NCBI GenBank assembly: GCA_002495645.1
Contig: DAGF01000078.1
Span: 1-14,643, forward strand
Source: Euryarchaeota archaeon UBA549
GTDB taxonomy: Archaea; Thermoplasmatota; Poseidoniia; Poseidoniales; Poseidoniaceae
Length of the DNA stretch: 14,643 nucleotides
Direction: 5' to 3'
Each line of letters opens with the position of its first letter. Position 1 is the first letter of the stretch. Below are positions 1 through 7,084 of the stretch, in pieces. The position numbers were made by a program, and so were the translations under genes. The notes below the pieces were generated by a model that made no database searches, was not told the DNA's origin, and worked only from the letters and a program-made list of their open reading frames with translations.

Positions 1-150
1 GCTGTTTTCGGTTCCCGTTGCTATGTTTTATTGGTCACCGACCCATATTAAGTGTTCCATGCTTTTTCTTGAAAACGGTACTTTGGAGTCCAAAATCGGA
101 GTTCATTGCCATCGGTAGGATGATGAAGGGGGCGGCAACCCGCAAAATGC
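1..150 (+). promoter_or_regulatory. Upstream leader region of the speB operon, no gene seen
   Basis: I see no convincing coding region in this stretch; open frames on the minus strand across it are shadows. It should contain the promoter for the speB-speD-dhs operon. AT-rich TATA-like candidates are TATGTTTTATT near 22-32 and ATATTAA near 45-51. Neither can be tied to a transcription start from sequence alone. A purine-rich GAAGGGGG lies near 125-132, rather far from the ATG at 151 to act as a normal ribosome binding site. Confidence 0.25.
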
Positions 151-1167
151 ATGTCAGTGGACTTTGAGGAGGGGGCATTTCTTGGCCTTTCAAAGGCCAG
201 CGGACCCGCCGATATTGCCGTCGTGCCCCTTGCTTACGAGTTGACAACATCCTACGGTACAGGGGCTTGCGATGGCCCCCAAGCCTGTCTGGATGCAAGC
301 GCCCAGGTGGAACTTTTTGACGATCGGCTTGGAAAGGACCTCCCTGCAGGCTACGTCATCAGCACCGAACCGGTATGGGAAGGCGGAGCACCAACTCTCC
401 GTGGCCAACTTGACGAGATGGCGGCCCACGCTCGGTCGTTTTACTCCGGGAATCTCTTTCCGTTGTTTTTGGGAGGTGAGCACGGCATCCTACCGCCACT
501 TATTCACGCCGCAAGGCACCACCCGGCCGTGGAGGGTGACCTGGCAAATTTGACCATCGTTCAACTCGATGCTCACGCTGACCTTCGCTCCTCGCTGGAC
601 GGTGAGATTTTTTCTCATGCTTGTGCAGCTTCACGAAGCCTTGATGTCGGGGCTGGCCGTCTGCTTCAAGCCGGTGTTCGTGCTTACAGCAAAGAAGAAC
701 TCGTCCGCATCAACACCGACAATCGCATCACGACCTCGTTTGCAAAACACACGCAGCACCCCCACAGCGGTGGCGAGGCGTGGAAAGCATGGCTTGAGCA
801 ACTCCGTTCGCTTTCTGGTCCGGTTCATTTCACGCTCGACATCGATGGTCTTGACGGCGCATTGGTTCCCGCCACCGGCACACCGGTTCCCGGTGGGCTG
901 AGTTTTTGGCAGGCTGTGGAGACGATTGAAACGCTGTTTGCCAACCCGAAGGTGATGGTCATCAGCGCCGATGTGAACGAAATCGTTGCTCAAGCGGACG
1001 GGGTCTTGACCCAATTTACGGCGGCGTTGTTGGCCACGAAGGTCGTCGCCAGCCACGTTCTTGCTCGTGATGAAGGGCGCTGGAAGGTCATGGCTGCTGA
1101 CGAAGATGTGCCGTTTAATGCAGCGTTTTTCACAGAATTTGACGGAGAGGCTCGGTCATCAAATTGA
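151..1167 (+). CDS. speB: Agmatinase / ureohydrolase (arginase superfamily, SpeB-like)
   Basis: This is a 338-residue binuclear Mn2+ ureohydrolase of the arginase/agmatinase superfamily, which releases urea from guanidino compounds, here probably agmatine to putrescine. The metal-site motifs are all present in order: GGEH (residues 108-111), DAHAD (140-144) and DIDGLD (230-235). The predicted ligands are H111, D140, H142, D144, D230 and D232. TGTPVPGG at 242-249 is the usual loop after the second Asp cluster. Length is normal to slightly long. The stop overlaps the TTG/ATG start region of the downstream speD gene, so the three genes at 151-2551 look like one operon. Family membership is sure, but the substrate is inferred. 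In some archaea relatives act on aminopropylagmatine, or take part in agmatine-dependent deoxyhypusine formation, and the neighbouring deoxyhypusine synthase keeps both options open. Confidence 0.87.
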   Translation: MSVDFEEGAFLGLSKASGPADIAVVPLAYELTTSYGTGACDGPQACLDASAQVELFDDRLGKDLPAGYVISTEPVWEGGAPTLRGQLDEMAAHARSFYSGNLFPLFLGGEHGILPPLIHAARHHPAVEGDLANLTIVQLDAHADLRSSLDGEIFSHACAASRSLDVGAGRLLQAGVRAYSKEELVRINTDNRITTSFAKHTQHPHSGGEAWKAWLEQLRSLSGPVHFTLDIDGLDGALVPATGTPVPGGLSFWQAVETIETLFANPKVMVISADVNEIVAQADGVLTQFTAALLATKVVASHVLARDEGRWKVMAADEDVPFNAAFFTEFDGEARSSN

Positions 1168-1202
1168 AAAAGAGCGCAGTAGGGCAGGCGGCAGGTGAAG
1201 AC

Positions 1203-1589
1203 ATGACGGGGAAGGCGAACCAAGGCGCCCACGTGTTTCTGGATTACACCAACGCAGTTTTTGTGGATGAAGCCGCCTATGCTTGGCTTTTTGCGCTGAT
1301 GCGAGAAGCGGTTGAACGAAGTCCGGCCAAAGAGGTTCACGCCCATCTTGCGCCCTTTGATGGCAGCACATCACCGCCTGGATTTGCCGCTGTGGTGCTT
1401 ATCGACGAGAGTCACATCTCAGCGCATTGTTATGCAGACCGTGGGCTGTTGGCCATCGATTGTTTCACCTGCGGCGAGACCGACCCGGACACCATCGCAA
1501 CCTATCTTCACGAAGAACTCATGCAGCGAATGCCAGATTTGGTATGTGTTCGCCGACAACGAGTTGAGCGATTTATCTCGGAGGCGTGA
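1203..1589 (+). CDS. speD: S-adenosylmethionine decarboxylase proenzyme (SpeD, prokaryotic class 1B)
   Basis: This is a 128-residue pyruvoyl-dependent decarboxylase that supplies the aminopropyl donor for spermidine synthesis. The self-cleavage site is ESH at residues 69-71, with S70 expected to become the pyruvoyl group. H75 and C90 (in FTCG) stand at the same +5 and +20 spacing as the processing His and catalytic Cys of the Thermotoga enzyme (S63/H68/C83). The frame is open from a TTG at 1164 that overlaps the speB stop. I prefer the ATG at 1203, because GGTGA lies just upstream and family members begin close to this point. Its 3' end overlaps the GTG that opens the dhs frame. A caution is that in Crenarchaeota a SpeD paralogue has become an arginine decarboxylase. 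That activity would also fit next to an agmatinase and cannot be excluded from sequence. Confidence 0.88.
   Translation: MTGKANQGAHVFLDYTNAVFVDEAAYAWLFALMREAVERSPAKEVHAHLAPFDGSTSPPGFAAVVLIDESHISAHCYADRGLLAIDCFTCGETDPDTIATYLHEELMQRMPDLVCVRRQRVERFISEA
1580..1584 (+). promoter_or_regulatory. Shine-Dalgarno GGAGG for deoxyhypusine synthase
   Basis: A full GGAGG lies inside the last codons of speD, with 7 nt to the ATG at 1592. This spacing favours ATG 1592 over the in-frame GTG at 1586 as the dhs start. It also indicates leadered, coupled translation inside the operon. Confidence 0.6.
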
Positions 1590-1591
1590 CC

Positions 1592-2551
1592 ATGTCGATT
1601 CGGGCCTTTGTGGACGAACACTATCGGCACTTCAACGCAGGTACAGTTCGCCGTGCTGCGGTGTCGCTCGTCGAGCATTTGGAGCAGGGCGGGCGCCTGT
1701 TCTTGACCTTGGCCGGTGCCATGAGCACAGCAGAAATTGGACGCAGTTTGGCCGCTATGATCCGTGCTGGGCACATTGCAGCGATTTCGTGCACGGGTGC
1801 CAACCTTGAGGAGGATGTCTTCAACCTCGTTGCTCACGATGCTTACGTCAAGGTTCCCGAGCATGAAGACCTCTCTCCGGAAGACGAGGCTGGTCTGTTG
1901 GAACGTAAATTGAATCGGGTGACCGACGTCTGCATTCCTGAGGACGCCGCCATTCGAGCCATCGAACACCATCTCATGGGCGTGTGGCGTTCGGCTCAAG
2001 AGGCCAGCGAATCGCTGCTGCCTCACGAACATCTCTACCGTCTCCTGCGCTCTGGTGTGCTCGCTGAAAGCTACCAAGCCGACCCAAACCATTCTTGGTT
2101 ATTGGCTGCCGCCGAGGCGAACCTTCCTCTCTACGTCCCTGGATGGGAGGATTCAACGCTGGGCAACATCTTCGCTGCCCGTTGTTCACAGGGGCAACTC
2201 CACCCCAATGTCATATTGAGTGGGACGCACTACATGACCAACTTGATGGCGTTTTACCGTTCATGCTCCTCGCCCTTGGCCTTCCTTCAGTCCGGCGGAG
2301 GCATAGCCGGGGATTTCCCCATCTGCGTGGTCCCGCTGCTCCACCAAGATTTGGAGGAAGACAACGTACCATTGTGGTCGTGGTTTTGCCAGATAACGGA
2401 CGCCACGGCCTCTTACGGTGGCTACTCCGGAGCGCCGCCCAATGAGAAAATCACGTGGGGTAAACTTGGCGTTGATACGCCGAAATTCAACGTGCACAGC
2501 GACGCCACCATCGTTCTCCCCCTCTTCTTTGGTTATGTTCTTGACCTTTGA
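1592..2551 (+). CDS. dys: Deoxyhypusine synthase
   Basis: This 319-residue protein belongs to the NAD-dependent deoxyhypusine synthase family. The enzyme transfers the butylamine part of spermidine to a lysine of translation factor aIF5A. Family signatures are TLAGAMSTAEIG (39-50), the NAD-site-like CTGANLEEDVF (67-77), GGGIAGD (235-241) and the active-site segment NEKITWGKLG (284-293). K291 corresponds to the catalytic lysine (K329 in the human enzyme). The C-terminal HSDATIVLPL (302-311) also matches the family. The start is set by GGAGG at 1580-1584. The gene directly follows speB and speD, so the enzymes for making polyamine and for using it on aIF5A are co-transcribed. No spermidine synthase or aIF5A gene is in the window. 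Homospermidine-synthase-like members of this fold exist, but in an archaeon the hypusine role is the straightforward reading. Confidence 0.9.
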   Translation: MSIRAFVDEHYRHFNAGTVRRAAVSLVEHLEQGGRLFLTLAGAMSTAEIGRSLAAMIRAGHIAAISCTGANLEEDVFNLVAHDAYVKVPEHEDLSPEDEAGLLERKLNRVTDVCIPEDAAIRAIEHHLMGVWRSAQEASESLLPHEHLYRLLRSGVLAESYQADPNHSWLLAAAEANLPLYVPGWEDSTLGNIFAARCSQGQLHPNVILSGTHYMTNLMAFYRSCSSPLAFLQSGGGIAGDFPICVVPLLHQDLEEDNVPLWSWFCQITDATASYGGYSGAPPNEKITWGKLGVDTPKFNVHSDATIVLPLFFGYVLDL

Positions 2552-2560
2552 GTGAGGCGA

Positions 2561-5500
2561 ATGACCCAAAGTCTTGAAGGGGAGCCGTCCCACATTCCAC
2601 CCATGACCCCCCGGCGTAGACTTCCGTCGCTGTTCATGATGGCGCTGTTGGTCGCTACGGTTTTTCCCCTTCATGTTCAGGCAGACACTGCACCTTCGGT
2701 TCGCATCAATACGCACTGGGTGGGCCAAGGCACGACGGATGTTGCTCACGCCTACATGCTCACCTTTTCCGACAACGGCTCCTACGGTTTTGAGGTTGAC
2801 ATGCACCACACCCACAACGGCAGTCAACTGGACACGAGCCACAGCATCACCTGGGGCAGCGAGGAGGGTTTTCGCACGGCTTTGCTCGAATTCAACAGCT
2901 CCCTTTCGTGGGGTGATGAAATTGAACTCGGCATCACCATCACCGACCACAACGAGGTCAGCGACCTTGACCATGAGACGGTTCGTAGTTTCGTGGTCGG
3001 CCGCTGGAACCAACCCATGGACGACCACGAGGTTCTCCTCTCAACGACATGGGACCTTGACCAGTCCTACGCAACCGAGGCTGGCGACCAGAATTTCAGC
3101 CTGAGTTTCACCGGCCAAGGCTGGCAGGAACGAGTGGGCGATACCCTCTCGTCTTGGGAACTTGGAAACGGGACCTTTGCCACCGTTGAGAGCACGGCGG
3201 ACGGGGTCACCGAACTGGATTTGGTGTTGACGCAGTTGTGGAAAAACGAAACCGTCGTCGCTGGCGTGTTGACCAGTCAGGTCTTCGATGCGCAAGGCTT
3301 TGGTGATTTGAGAACCGAATTGATTGATGGCGAAACAACCACCGTCATCAACGCTGATGTTTCGCATGCCCTGCTCAACCGCTCCATTATCGACGGCGTG
3401 GTTGGCGAACGTCTGTCGCTGGAAGCCACAGGTTCACTCAATGTCTCCGAGGACGACGGTGAGAACAATTCCCTCGACATCGATGGTGAGCTGGCCGTGT
3501 TTTTCTTTGAATACGTGGATGTGGACGGTGAGCGCGTGCTTCAGCACACTCAATTCGAAGCCATGGCCGATTTCATGCTCATTGAGGAAGGTACTCGGCT
3601 CGATGTCTCTCTGGACGGTTTCTCGTCAGTCGAACGATGGGAAAACGGTGTTCGTACGCAGCACTTGGAGGAACTTTACGGCGATGGAAGCTTTGGTTTT
3701 GTCGACCAGGACGAAAACGCCTCGCTCCAAGTGAACGGGACCATCCTGGACTTGCATACAAAGTTGGAAAACGGCACGACCCTCATCGACGACCTGCACG
3801 TCGACGGCACCCTAACGGGTGATGTTCAAGGCACCTTTGGTGTGCTGCGAGGCATTGAGACAACGGGCATGCAAGCCAACGCCACCGGCCAGGAGTTCCT
3901 GGTCAACGTCATCTTCCAAGAATCATGGTTCAACATCACGGGCGTGAACGGCGGCAATTTCTTTGACGGCGCTGGGGTTGGTGCAACCCACAACCAAACG
4001 TGGGATTACCAAACGGTTCAATCCGACTGGGACAACCGCACCGTGCGCTTGGTTTGGCGAGAAACGGGGCCTGACGCCTCCGAGGGCGAAGAGTTCCCGG
4101 AACGCAGTCCAATCCAGCAAAACGCCACCGCTCCGGTGGCCGAAGAAAGCCTCGGTGACCTGACCGTTGGTCGGGAAACTGGATGGATGCCCATCCCGCT
4201 CAACACCAACGACCGCCTGCGTTTGAACGGGCAGGAAGGGCTCACGTTGACGGTCGATGTCGGCCAGACTCGCACGGATGTTCGGGACGGCCACAACCTC
4301 AGCGTCATCGATTGGACGGGTTTTTACGAGGGAAGTGGGGAGGCAGGAACGGCCTCTGGTGCTGTTGTCGTGGGAGGGCCGCTCAAAGGCCTGCTGTCTA
4401 CGGTTGAACGCTCACTGAGCCTTCCTTTTGGCGATGACAACGAGACCGTGATGCTGCAGGAAACGCAGCTCCTCGAACGGGTCCTCTCTCCTGAAATCGT
4501 CAGCGCAGACGACAACAACCCCCCGATGGTCTCCGAGATTGGATGGCGCAAGGGACTCGCTATTGGCGAAGGTGGCGGGGTTGCCCATCTCCAAGCCACG
4601 GTTGAGGATGCAGAGTGGAACGTGGTGAGCGTGCAGGCCGACCTCAGCGTCTTTGGTCTTGGTACGGTTGAACTGAACGACCGAGGACTTGACGGCGACC
4701 TCGCTGTTGGCGATGACGTCTACACGGCATCGGTCATCATTCCAGGTCTAGAAATTGGCTCGTTTGCAGTCAGCGTATCAGCGACCGATAGTTTTGGCGC
4801 CACTGCCAGCGGTGAGGAACTGCTTGAAGTGTCCAATCAACCTCCTCGATTGCTGGCGGTCGAAATCGCTCCCACCTCCCTCGAGCGAGGTCAATCCATC
4901 GTGGTGAATGTCGAGGCTTACGACGGCCACGGCGTTCGCTCCGTCCACATCGACCTGCGTGGCTACGGTGGCGAGGTGGTCAATCTGACTTCAGAAGGCG
5001 GCAGCACGCCTTGGGCGGCCATGATTGAAATGCCGCCCGGCATGACCCCTGGGCATCAATCACTCCTGGTTGTCGCTGAAGACGAGCAAGGTGCCGTCTC
5101 GCAGCAGCGCGTTTACACCCCGGCCCCCAACGGTGTTGGCGATGCTGTGTTCGGTCCGCACCATGTTGACCAAAGCGTAACCATGCCGATTGAGGTTCAT
5201 ATTCTCAACGACCGACCGGTGGTGGTGACCTCACCAAGTTCTGTGGAGAAGGACCCGGATGCCACGGTTGTCTACACCGTTGAGGTGAACGATCCCGATG
5301 GCGTTGAGCGGGTCCAAATCAACCTCGGTGTCTTCACACCGATTGGAGGCCAAACATGGGCGATGATGCACGATGATGGTGTCAACGGTGGCGACGAGGT
5401 CGCTGGTGATGGCGTTTACAGCGTGGTTCTGTCCGTTCGGGAAGGCACGCCCTTGGGCACGCACGAAGTATCTCTCCGTGCGTTTGACACCTACGGCGAA

Positions 5501-5686
5501 TTGAACTTGGCTTCTGACGTCATCACGCTCAAGGAAGCTGATGATTCCACCAACGGAACAGATGGATTGAGTACGGCGGTGCTCGGTGGCCTCGGGTTGT
5601 TGGTCTTGATCGGCGCAGTGGTTGTGCTGACCTTCCTCGCCCGTCGTGGTGGCGAGGGTGGAGCCGACCGATTCGGGATGCAGTGA
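2561..5686 (+). CDS. Large secreted, C-terminally membrane-anchored surface protein with Ig-like domains
   Basis: This protein is about 1041 residues long. A basic n-region (RRR at 18-20) and hydrophobic core (24-37) followed by HVQA-D (cleavage after about residue 41) form a Sec signal peptide. A single hydrophobic helix near 1000-1025, then a short RR/Gly-rich tail, anchors the C-terminus. The chain between is acidic, Thr/Gly/Asn-rich and studded with N-x-S/T sequons, as expected for a glycosylated archaeal surface protein. Roughly the first 600 residues look beta-rich but I recognise no domain. The last third has three Ig-like beta-sandwich repeats, coded by about 4516-4836, 4840-5125 and 5206-5535. 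The first and third share a D-x-G-x(2)-GD-x(3)-GD-x-VY motif. Possible starts are GTG 2552, ATG 2561 and ATG 2603, and the last gives the most typical signal peptide. The gene begins right after dhs. The function is unknown; adhesion, S-layer association or surface catalysis are guesses. Confidence 0.8.
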   Translation: MTQSLEGEPSHIPPMTPRRRLPSLFMMALLVATVFPLHVQADTAPSVRINTHWVGQGTTDVAHAYMLTFSDNGSYGFEVDMHHTHNGSQLDTSHSITWGSEEGFRTALLEFNSSLSWGDEIELGITITDHNEVSDLDHETVRSFVVGRWNQPMDDHEVLLSTTWDLDQSYATEAGDQNFSLSFTGQGWQERVGDTLSSWELGNGTFATVESTADGVTELDLVLTQLWKNETVVAGVLTSQVFDAQGFGDLRTELIDGETTTVINADVSHALLNRSIIDGVVGERLSLEATGSLNVSEDDGENNSLDIDGELAVFFFEYVDVDGERVLQHTQFEAMADFMLIEEGTRLDVSLDGFSSVERWENGVRTQHLEELYGDGSFGFVDQDENASLQVNGTILDLHTKLENGTTLIDDLHVDGTLTGDVQGTFGVLRGIETTGMQANATGQEFLVNVIFQESWFNITGVNGGNFFDGAGVGATHNQTWDYQTVQSDWDNRTVRLVWRETGPDASEGEEFPERSPIQQNATAPVAEESLGDLTVGRETGWMPIPLNTNDRLRLNGQEGLTLTVDVGQTRTDVRDGHNLSVIDWTGFYEGSGEAGTASGAVVVGGPLKGLLSTVERSLSLPFGDDNETVMLQETQLLERVLSPEIVSADDNNPPMVSEIGWRKGLAIGEGGGVAHLQATVEDAEWNVVSVQADLSVFGLGTVELNDRGLDGDLAVGDDVYTASVIIPGLEIGSFAVSVSATDSFGATASGEELLEVSNQPPRLLAVEIAPTSLERGQSIVVNVEAYDGHGVRSVHIDLRGYGGEVVNLTSEGGSTPWAAMIEMPPGMTPGHQSLLVVAEDEQGAVSQQRVYTPAPNGVGDAVFGPHHVDQSVTMPIEVHILNDRPVVVTSPSSVEKDPDATVVYTVEVNDPDGVERVQINLGVFTPIGGQTWAMMHDDGVNGGDEVAGDGVYSVVLSVREGTPLGTHEVSLRAFDTYGELNLASDVITLKEADDSTNGTDGLSTAVLGGLGLLVLIGAVVVLTFLARRGGEGGADRFGMQ

Positions 5687-5703
5687 CCTCCGTCATTGGA
5701 GGC

Positions 5704-5724
5704 AGAATCAGCGGCCGTGATTCT
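5704..5724 (+). terminator. Inverted repeat after the surface-protein gene
   Basis: AGAATCA (5704-5710) and TGATTCT (5718-5724) form a perfect 7-bp stem with a GC-rich 7-nt loop, 17 nt past the stop of the surface-protein gene. No T-tract follows, so it is not a classic intrinsic terminator. It could be a transcript-end stabiliser or a chance palindrome. Confidence 0.3.
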
Positions 5725-5732
5725 TCGCCGAC

Positions 5733-5745
5733 AACCGTTTAAACC
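5733..5745 (+). promoter_or_regulatory. Archaeal box A (TATA-like) promoter for tRNA-Gly
   Basis: TTTAAA at 5738-5743, within CCGTTTAAACC, is centred about 28 nt upstream of the first base of the mature tRNA (5769). That is the usual distance between an archaeal TATA/box A element and the transcription start. ACAACC just upstream occupies the BRE position. It implies that the tRNA transcript begins at or very near its mature 5' end. Confidence 0.5.
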
Positions 5746-5768
5746 CCTGCAAGATGGGAAGGGCGCAA

Positions 5769-5843
5769 GCGAGCGTAGTGTAGTGGTTATCACCGGGCGT
5801 TGCCAACGCCTGAACCCGGGTTCGAGTCCCGGCGCTCGCACCA
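5769..5843 (+). tRNA. tRNA-Gly, anticodon GCC, CCA encoded
   Basis: The cloverleaf was folded by hand. The acceptor stem is GCGAGCG (5769-5775) with CGCTCGC (5833-5839), 7 of 7 pairs. The D stem is GTG (5778-5780) with CAC (5791-5793). The anticodon stem is GGGCG (5795-5799) with CGCCT (5807-5811), including one G-U pair. The loop TTGCCAA (5800-5806) places GCC (5802-5804) as the anticodon. The T stem is CCGGG (5816-5820) with CCCGG (5828-5832) around TTCGAGT. The discriminator is A5840 and CCA is encoded at 5841-5843. No intron is present. It reads GGC and GGU glycine codons. Confidence 0.96.
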
Positions 5844-5863
5844 CTGCGAGCCATTTCTCCTCA

Positions 5864-5868
5864 TTTTT
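5864..5868 (+). terminator. T-tract downstream of tRNA-Gly
   Basis: A run of five T, within the pyrimidine-rich stretch CATTTCTCCTCATTTTTC, follows the tRNA by about 20 nt. Oligo-T tracts are the usual intrinsic termination signal of archaeal RNA polymerase. It lies just before the candidate alba promoter and is the likely end of the tRNA transcript. Confidence 0.4.
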
Positions 5869-5873
5869 CAGTC

Positions 5874-5882
5874 AATGTTTAT
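5874..5882 (+). promoter_or_regulatory. Candidate TATA-like element for alba
   Basis: AATGTTTAT ends 32 nt before the alba ATG at 5915. With a normal archaeal spacing of about 25 nt, transcription would start around 5905, giving a very short leader. No Shine-Dalgarno sequence precedes this ATG, which fits a short-leader or leaderless messenger. The assignment is weak because the motif is short. Confidence 0.3.
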
Positions 5883-5914
5883 GGGGTGGCCGAACTCAAC
5901 GAACATCGATAACC

Positions 5915-6235
5915 ATGGCCGACCGTCGCATCATCTTCATCGGAAAAAAACCTCTTCACGCCTATGTCCGAGCGGTGGTCAAAGCGATGGAAGACGGCAA
6001 TAGAGAGCTGCAATTGGTGGCAAGAGGGGCCACCATTTCCCGTGCGGTGGACGTCGCTGAAGTGTGCCGTCGCCGCAACGGCCACATCGCTCAGGGCTTG
6101 CCTGAGACGGTGAACATTCAGCACCTTTCGTGCGAATCCGAAGAAGTTGAGGGTGAGAACGGGATGCGAACCGTCAGTGTCTTGCGCATTGACCTTGAGG
6201 GCGTTGGCGACATGCCAGTTTCTCAAGAGGAATGA
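5915..6235 (+). CDS. albA: Alba family DNA/RNA-binding chromatin protein
   Basis: This is a 106-residue Alba (Sac10b) protein, a dimeric nucleic-acid-binding protein that coats archaeal chromosomes and also binds RNA. The N-terminal IGKKPLHAYV (residues 9-18) contains the paired lysines that contact nucleic acid in Alba and are subject to acetylation in Sulfolobus. ARGATISRAVDVAEVCRRR (about 33-51) is the most conserved block of the family. A beta hairpin rich in Glu/Gly follows, then a final strand. Length is typical. The frame is open far upstream, but that extension would run through the tRNA, so ATG 5915 is the start. The 3' end overlaps the convergent arsC-like gene by 13 bp. Assignment is confident; the choice between a chromatin and an RNA role is not determined. 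Confidence 0.93.
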   Translation: MADRRIIFIGKKPLHAYVRAVVKAMEDGNRELQLVARGATISRAVDVAEVCRRRNGHIAQGLPETVNIQHLSCESEEVEGENGMRTVSVLRIDLEGVGDMPVSQEE

Positions 6236-6594
6236 CTGACGAGGAGTCGGAGACGGCGCTCAATTTCAGCGGCCGTTTGCTCGTAGACTTCGTATTCTTG
6301 GCCCACGGGGTCTTCAAGCGCCCAATCTTCGTCGATTTTGATGGCCGGGCAATGAACGCCGCATCCCATGGAGATGACCATGTCAAAGGCGCTCGGGTCA
6401 ATGCCGTCCAGACCTTTCGGGACCATTCCATCAGTGGAAATTCCCTTGCCGTTGAGCAGTTTGACCGCATGCTTGGCCACTTCGGGCCCCGGATGGGTGC
6501 CTGCTGATGCAGCCTCAAAACCCATCGATTTTGCTAAGCCTTCAGCCATTTGAGAGCGGCAGGTGTTCCCGACACAGACAAAGAGGAGTTTCAT
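6223..6594 (-). CDS. arsC: ArsC-type arsenate reductase / low-molecular-weight protein tyrosine phosphatase family
   Basis: This is a 123-residue member of the LMW-PTP fold. The N-terminal P-loop is C-x5-R with C7 and R13 (VCVGNTCRSQMAEG, residues 6-19). The RSQMAEG continuation is typical of thioredoxin-coupled ArsC reductases. MGCGVHCP (76-83) gives two further cysteines, C78 and C82, in the place of the redox pair of ArsC. EDP (94-96) carries the general-acid Asp. With all these cysteines kept, arsenate reduction to arsenite is the likely reaction, but a phosphatase role cannot be excluded. There is no arsenite exporter or ArsR next to it. The start is taken at 6594, where family similarity begins; in-frame ATGs at 6636 and 6657 would add 14 or 21 unrelated residues. 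It converges on alba with a 13-bp overlap. Confidence 0.82.
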   Translation of the reverse strand: MKLLFVCVGNTCRSQMAEGLAKSMGFEAASAGTHPGPEVAKHAVKLLNGKGISTDGMVPKGLDGIDPSAFDMVISMGCGVHCPAIKIDEDWALEDPVGQEYEVYEQTAAEIERRLRLLVSHSS

Positions 6595-6679
6595 GTCCTG
6601 CCCCAACGCCTCACCCGCTTTCAAATCTCTCTCCATAGGTTGTTGATGGCTTGACATAGGGGTAGGGCGTAGGGTCAAC

Positions 6680-7027
6680 ATGAGGCGTGCACTGCTGCTG
6701 AACCTCGCCGTGTTCTGCCTTCTCTTTGGCCTCCACATCGTGTTCGCTGCACGAGGCATGGACCTCTTGTTTTCCTTGGTCGCTGTGTTCATCAGCCTTC
6801 AAGTGCTCCTGTTTGGACCGCTCACCGTCGTGCTTGAAGGGGCGATGCTTCGCACCCATCGTCGGCAAACCAACCGAAGGTGTTCACTGGTGGCTCTCCC
6901 GCTCTCCTTTGGCTTGGCATGGGCTTACGGTGGCATGACGTGGTCGCTGCCGGCGGTCGGGGTGGTTGTGGGACTCACCGTTCTTTTTCACGGCATGCTT
7001 GACCGCCAACTCTCGGTTCGCGCATAA
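6680..7027 (+). CDS. Small multi-spanning membrane protein, unknown function
   Basis: This 115-residue protein is mostly hydrophobic. There are four likely membrane helices, at about residues 5-22, 27-50, 70-86 and 88-106. A basic loop between the second and third (RTHRRQTNRR, 58-67) predicts that loop to be cytoplasmic by the positive-inside rule. I do not recognise a family. It diverges from the arsC-like gene across an 85-bp spacer and precedes the Mrp-like gene by 57 bp on the same strand. An arsenic-related role from the divergent neighbour would be a guess. The compositional pattern and intact frame support a real gene. Confidence 0.65.
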   Translation: MRRALLLNLAVFCLLFGLHIVFAARGMDLLFSLVAVFISLQVLLFGPLTVVLEGAMLRTHRRQTNRRCSLVALPLSFGLAWAYGGMTWSLPAVGVVVGLTVLFHGMLDRQLSVRA

Positions 7028-7084
7028 ATTCGAGCATCGGCGTTCCGTGGGTGGGTTGAAGTAGGCCAGTACGGTGGTTTGGGC

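Noticed and set aside
2824..4600. Long minus-strand open frames within the surface-protein gene
   Set aside because: They are shadows of a GC-rich coding strand, with Arg/Pro/Ser-rich products and no family similarity.
5696..5914. Upstream extension of the alba frame
   Set aside because: It runs straight through the tRNA-Gly gene and the T-tract; the Alba fold begins at the ATG at 5915.
6595..6792. N-terminal extension of the arsC-like frame on the minus strand
   Set aside because: The ArsC fold begins with the MKLLFVC strand at 6594. The extension overlaps the divergent membrane-protein gene and has shadow-frame composition.
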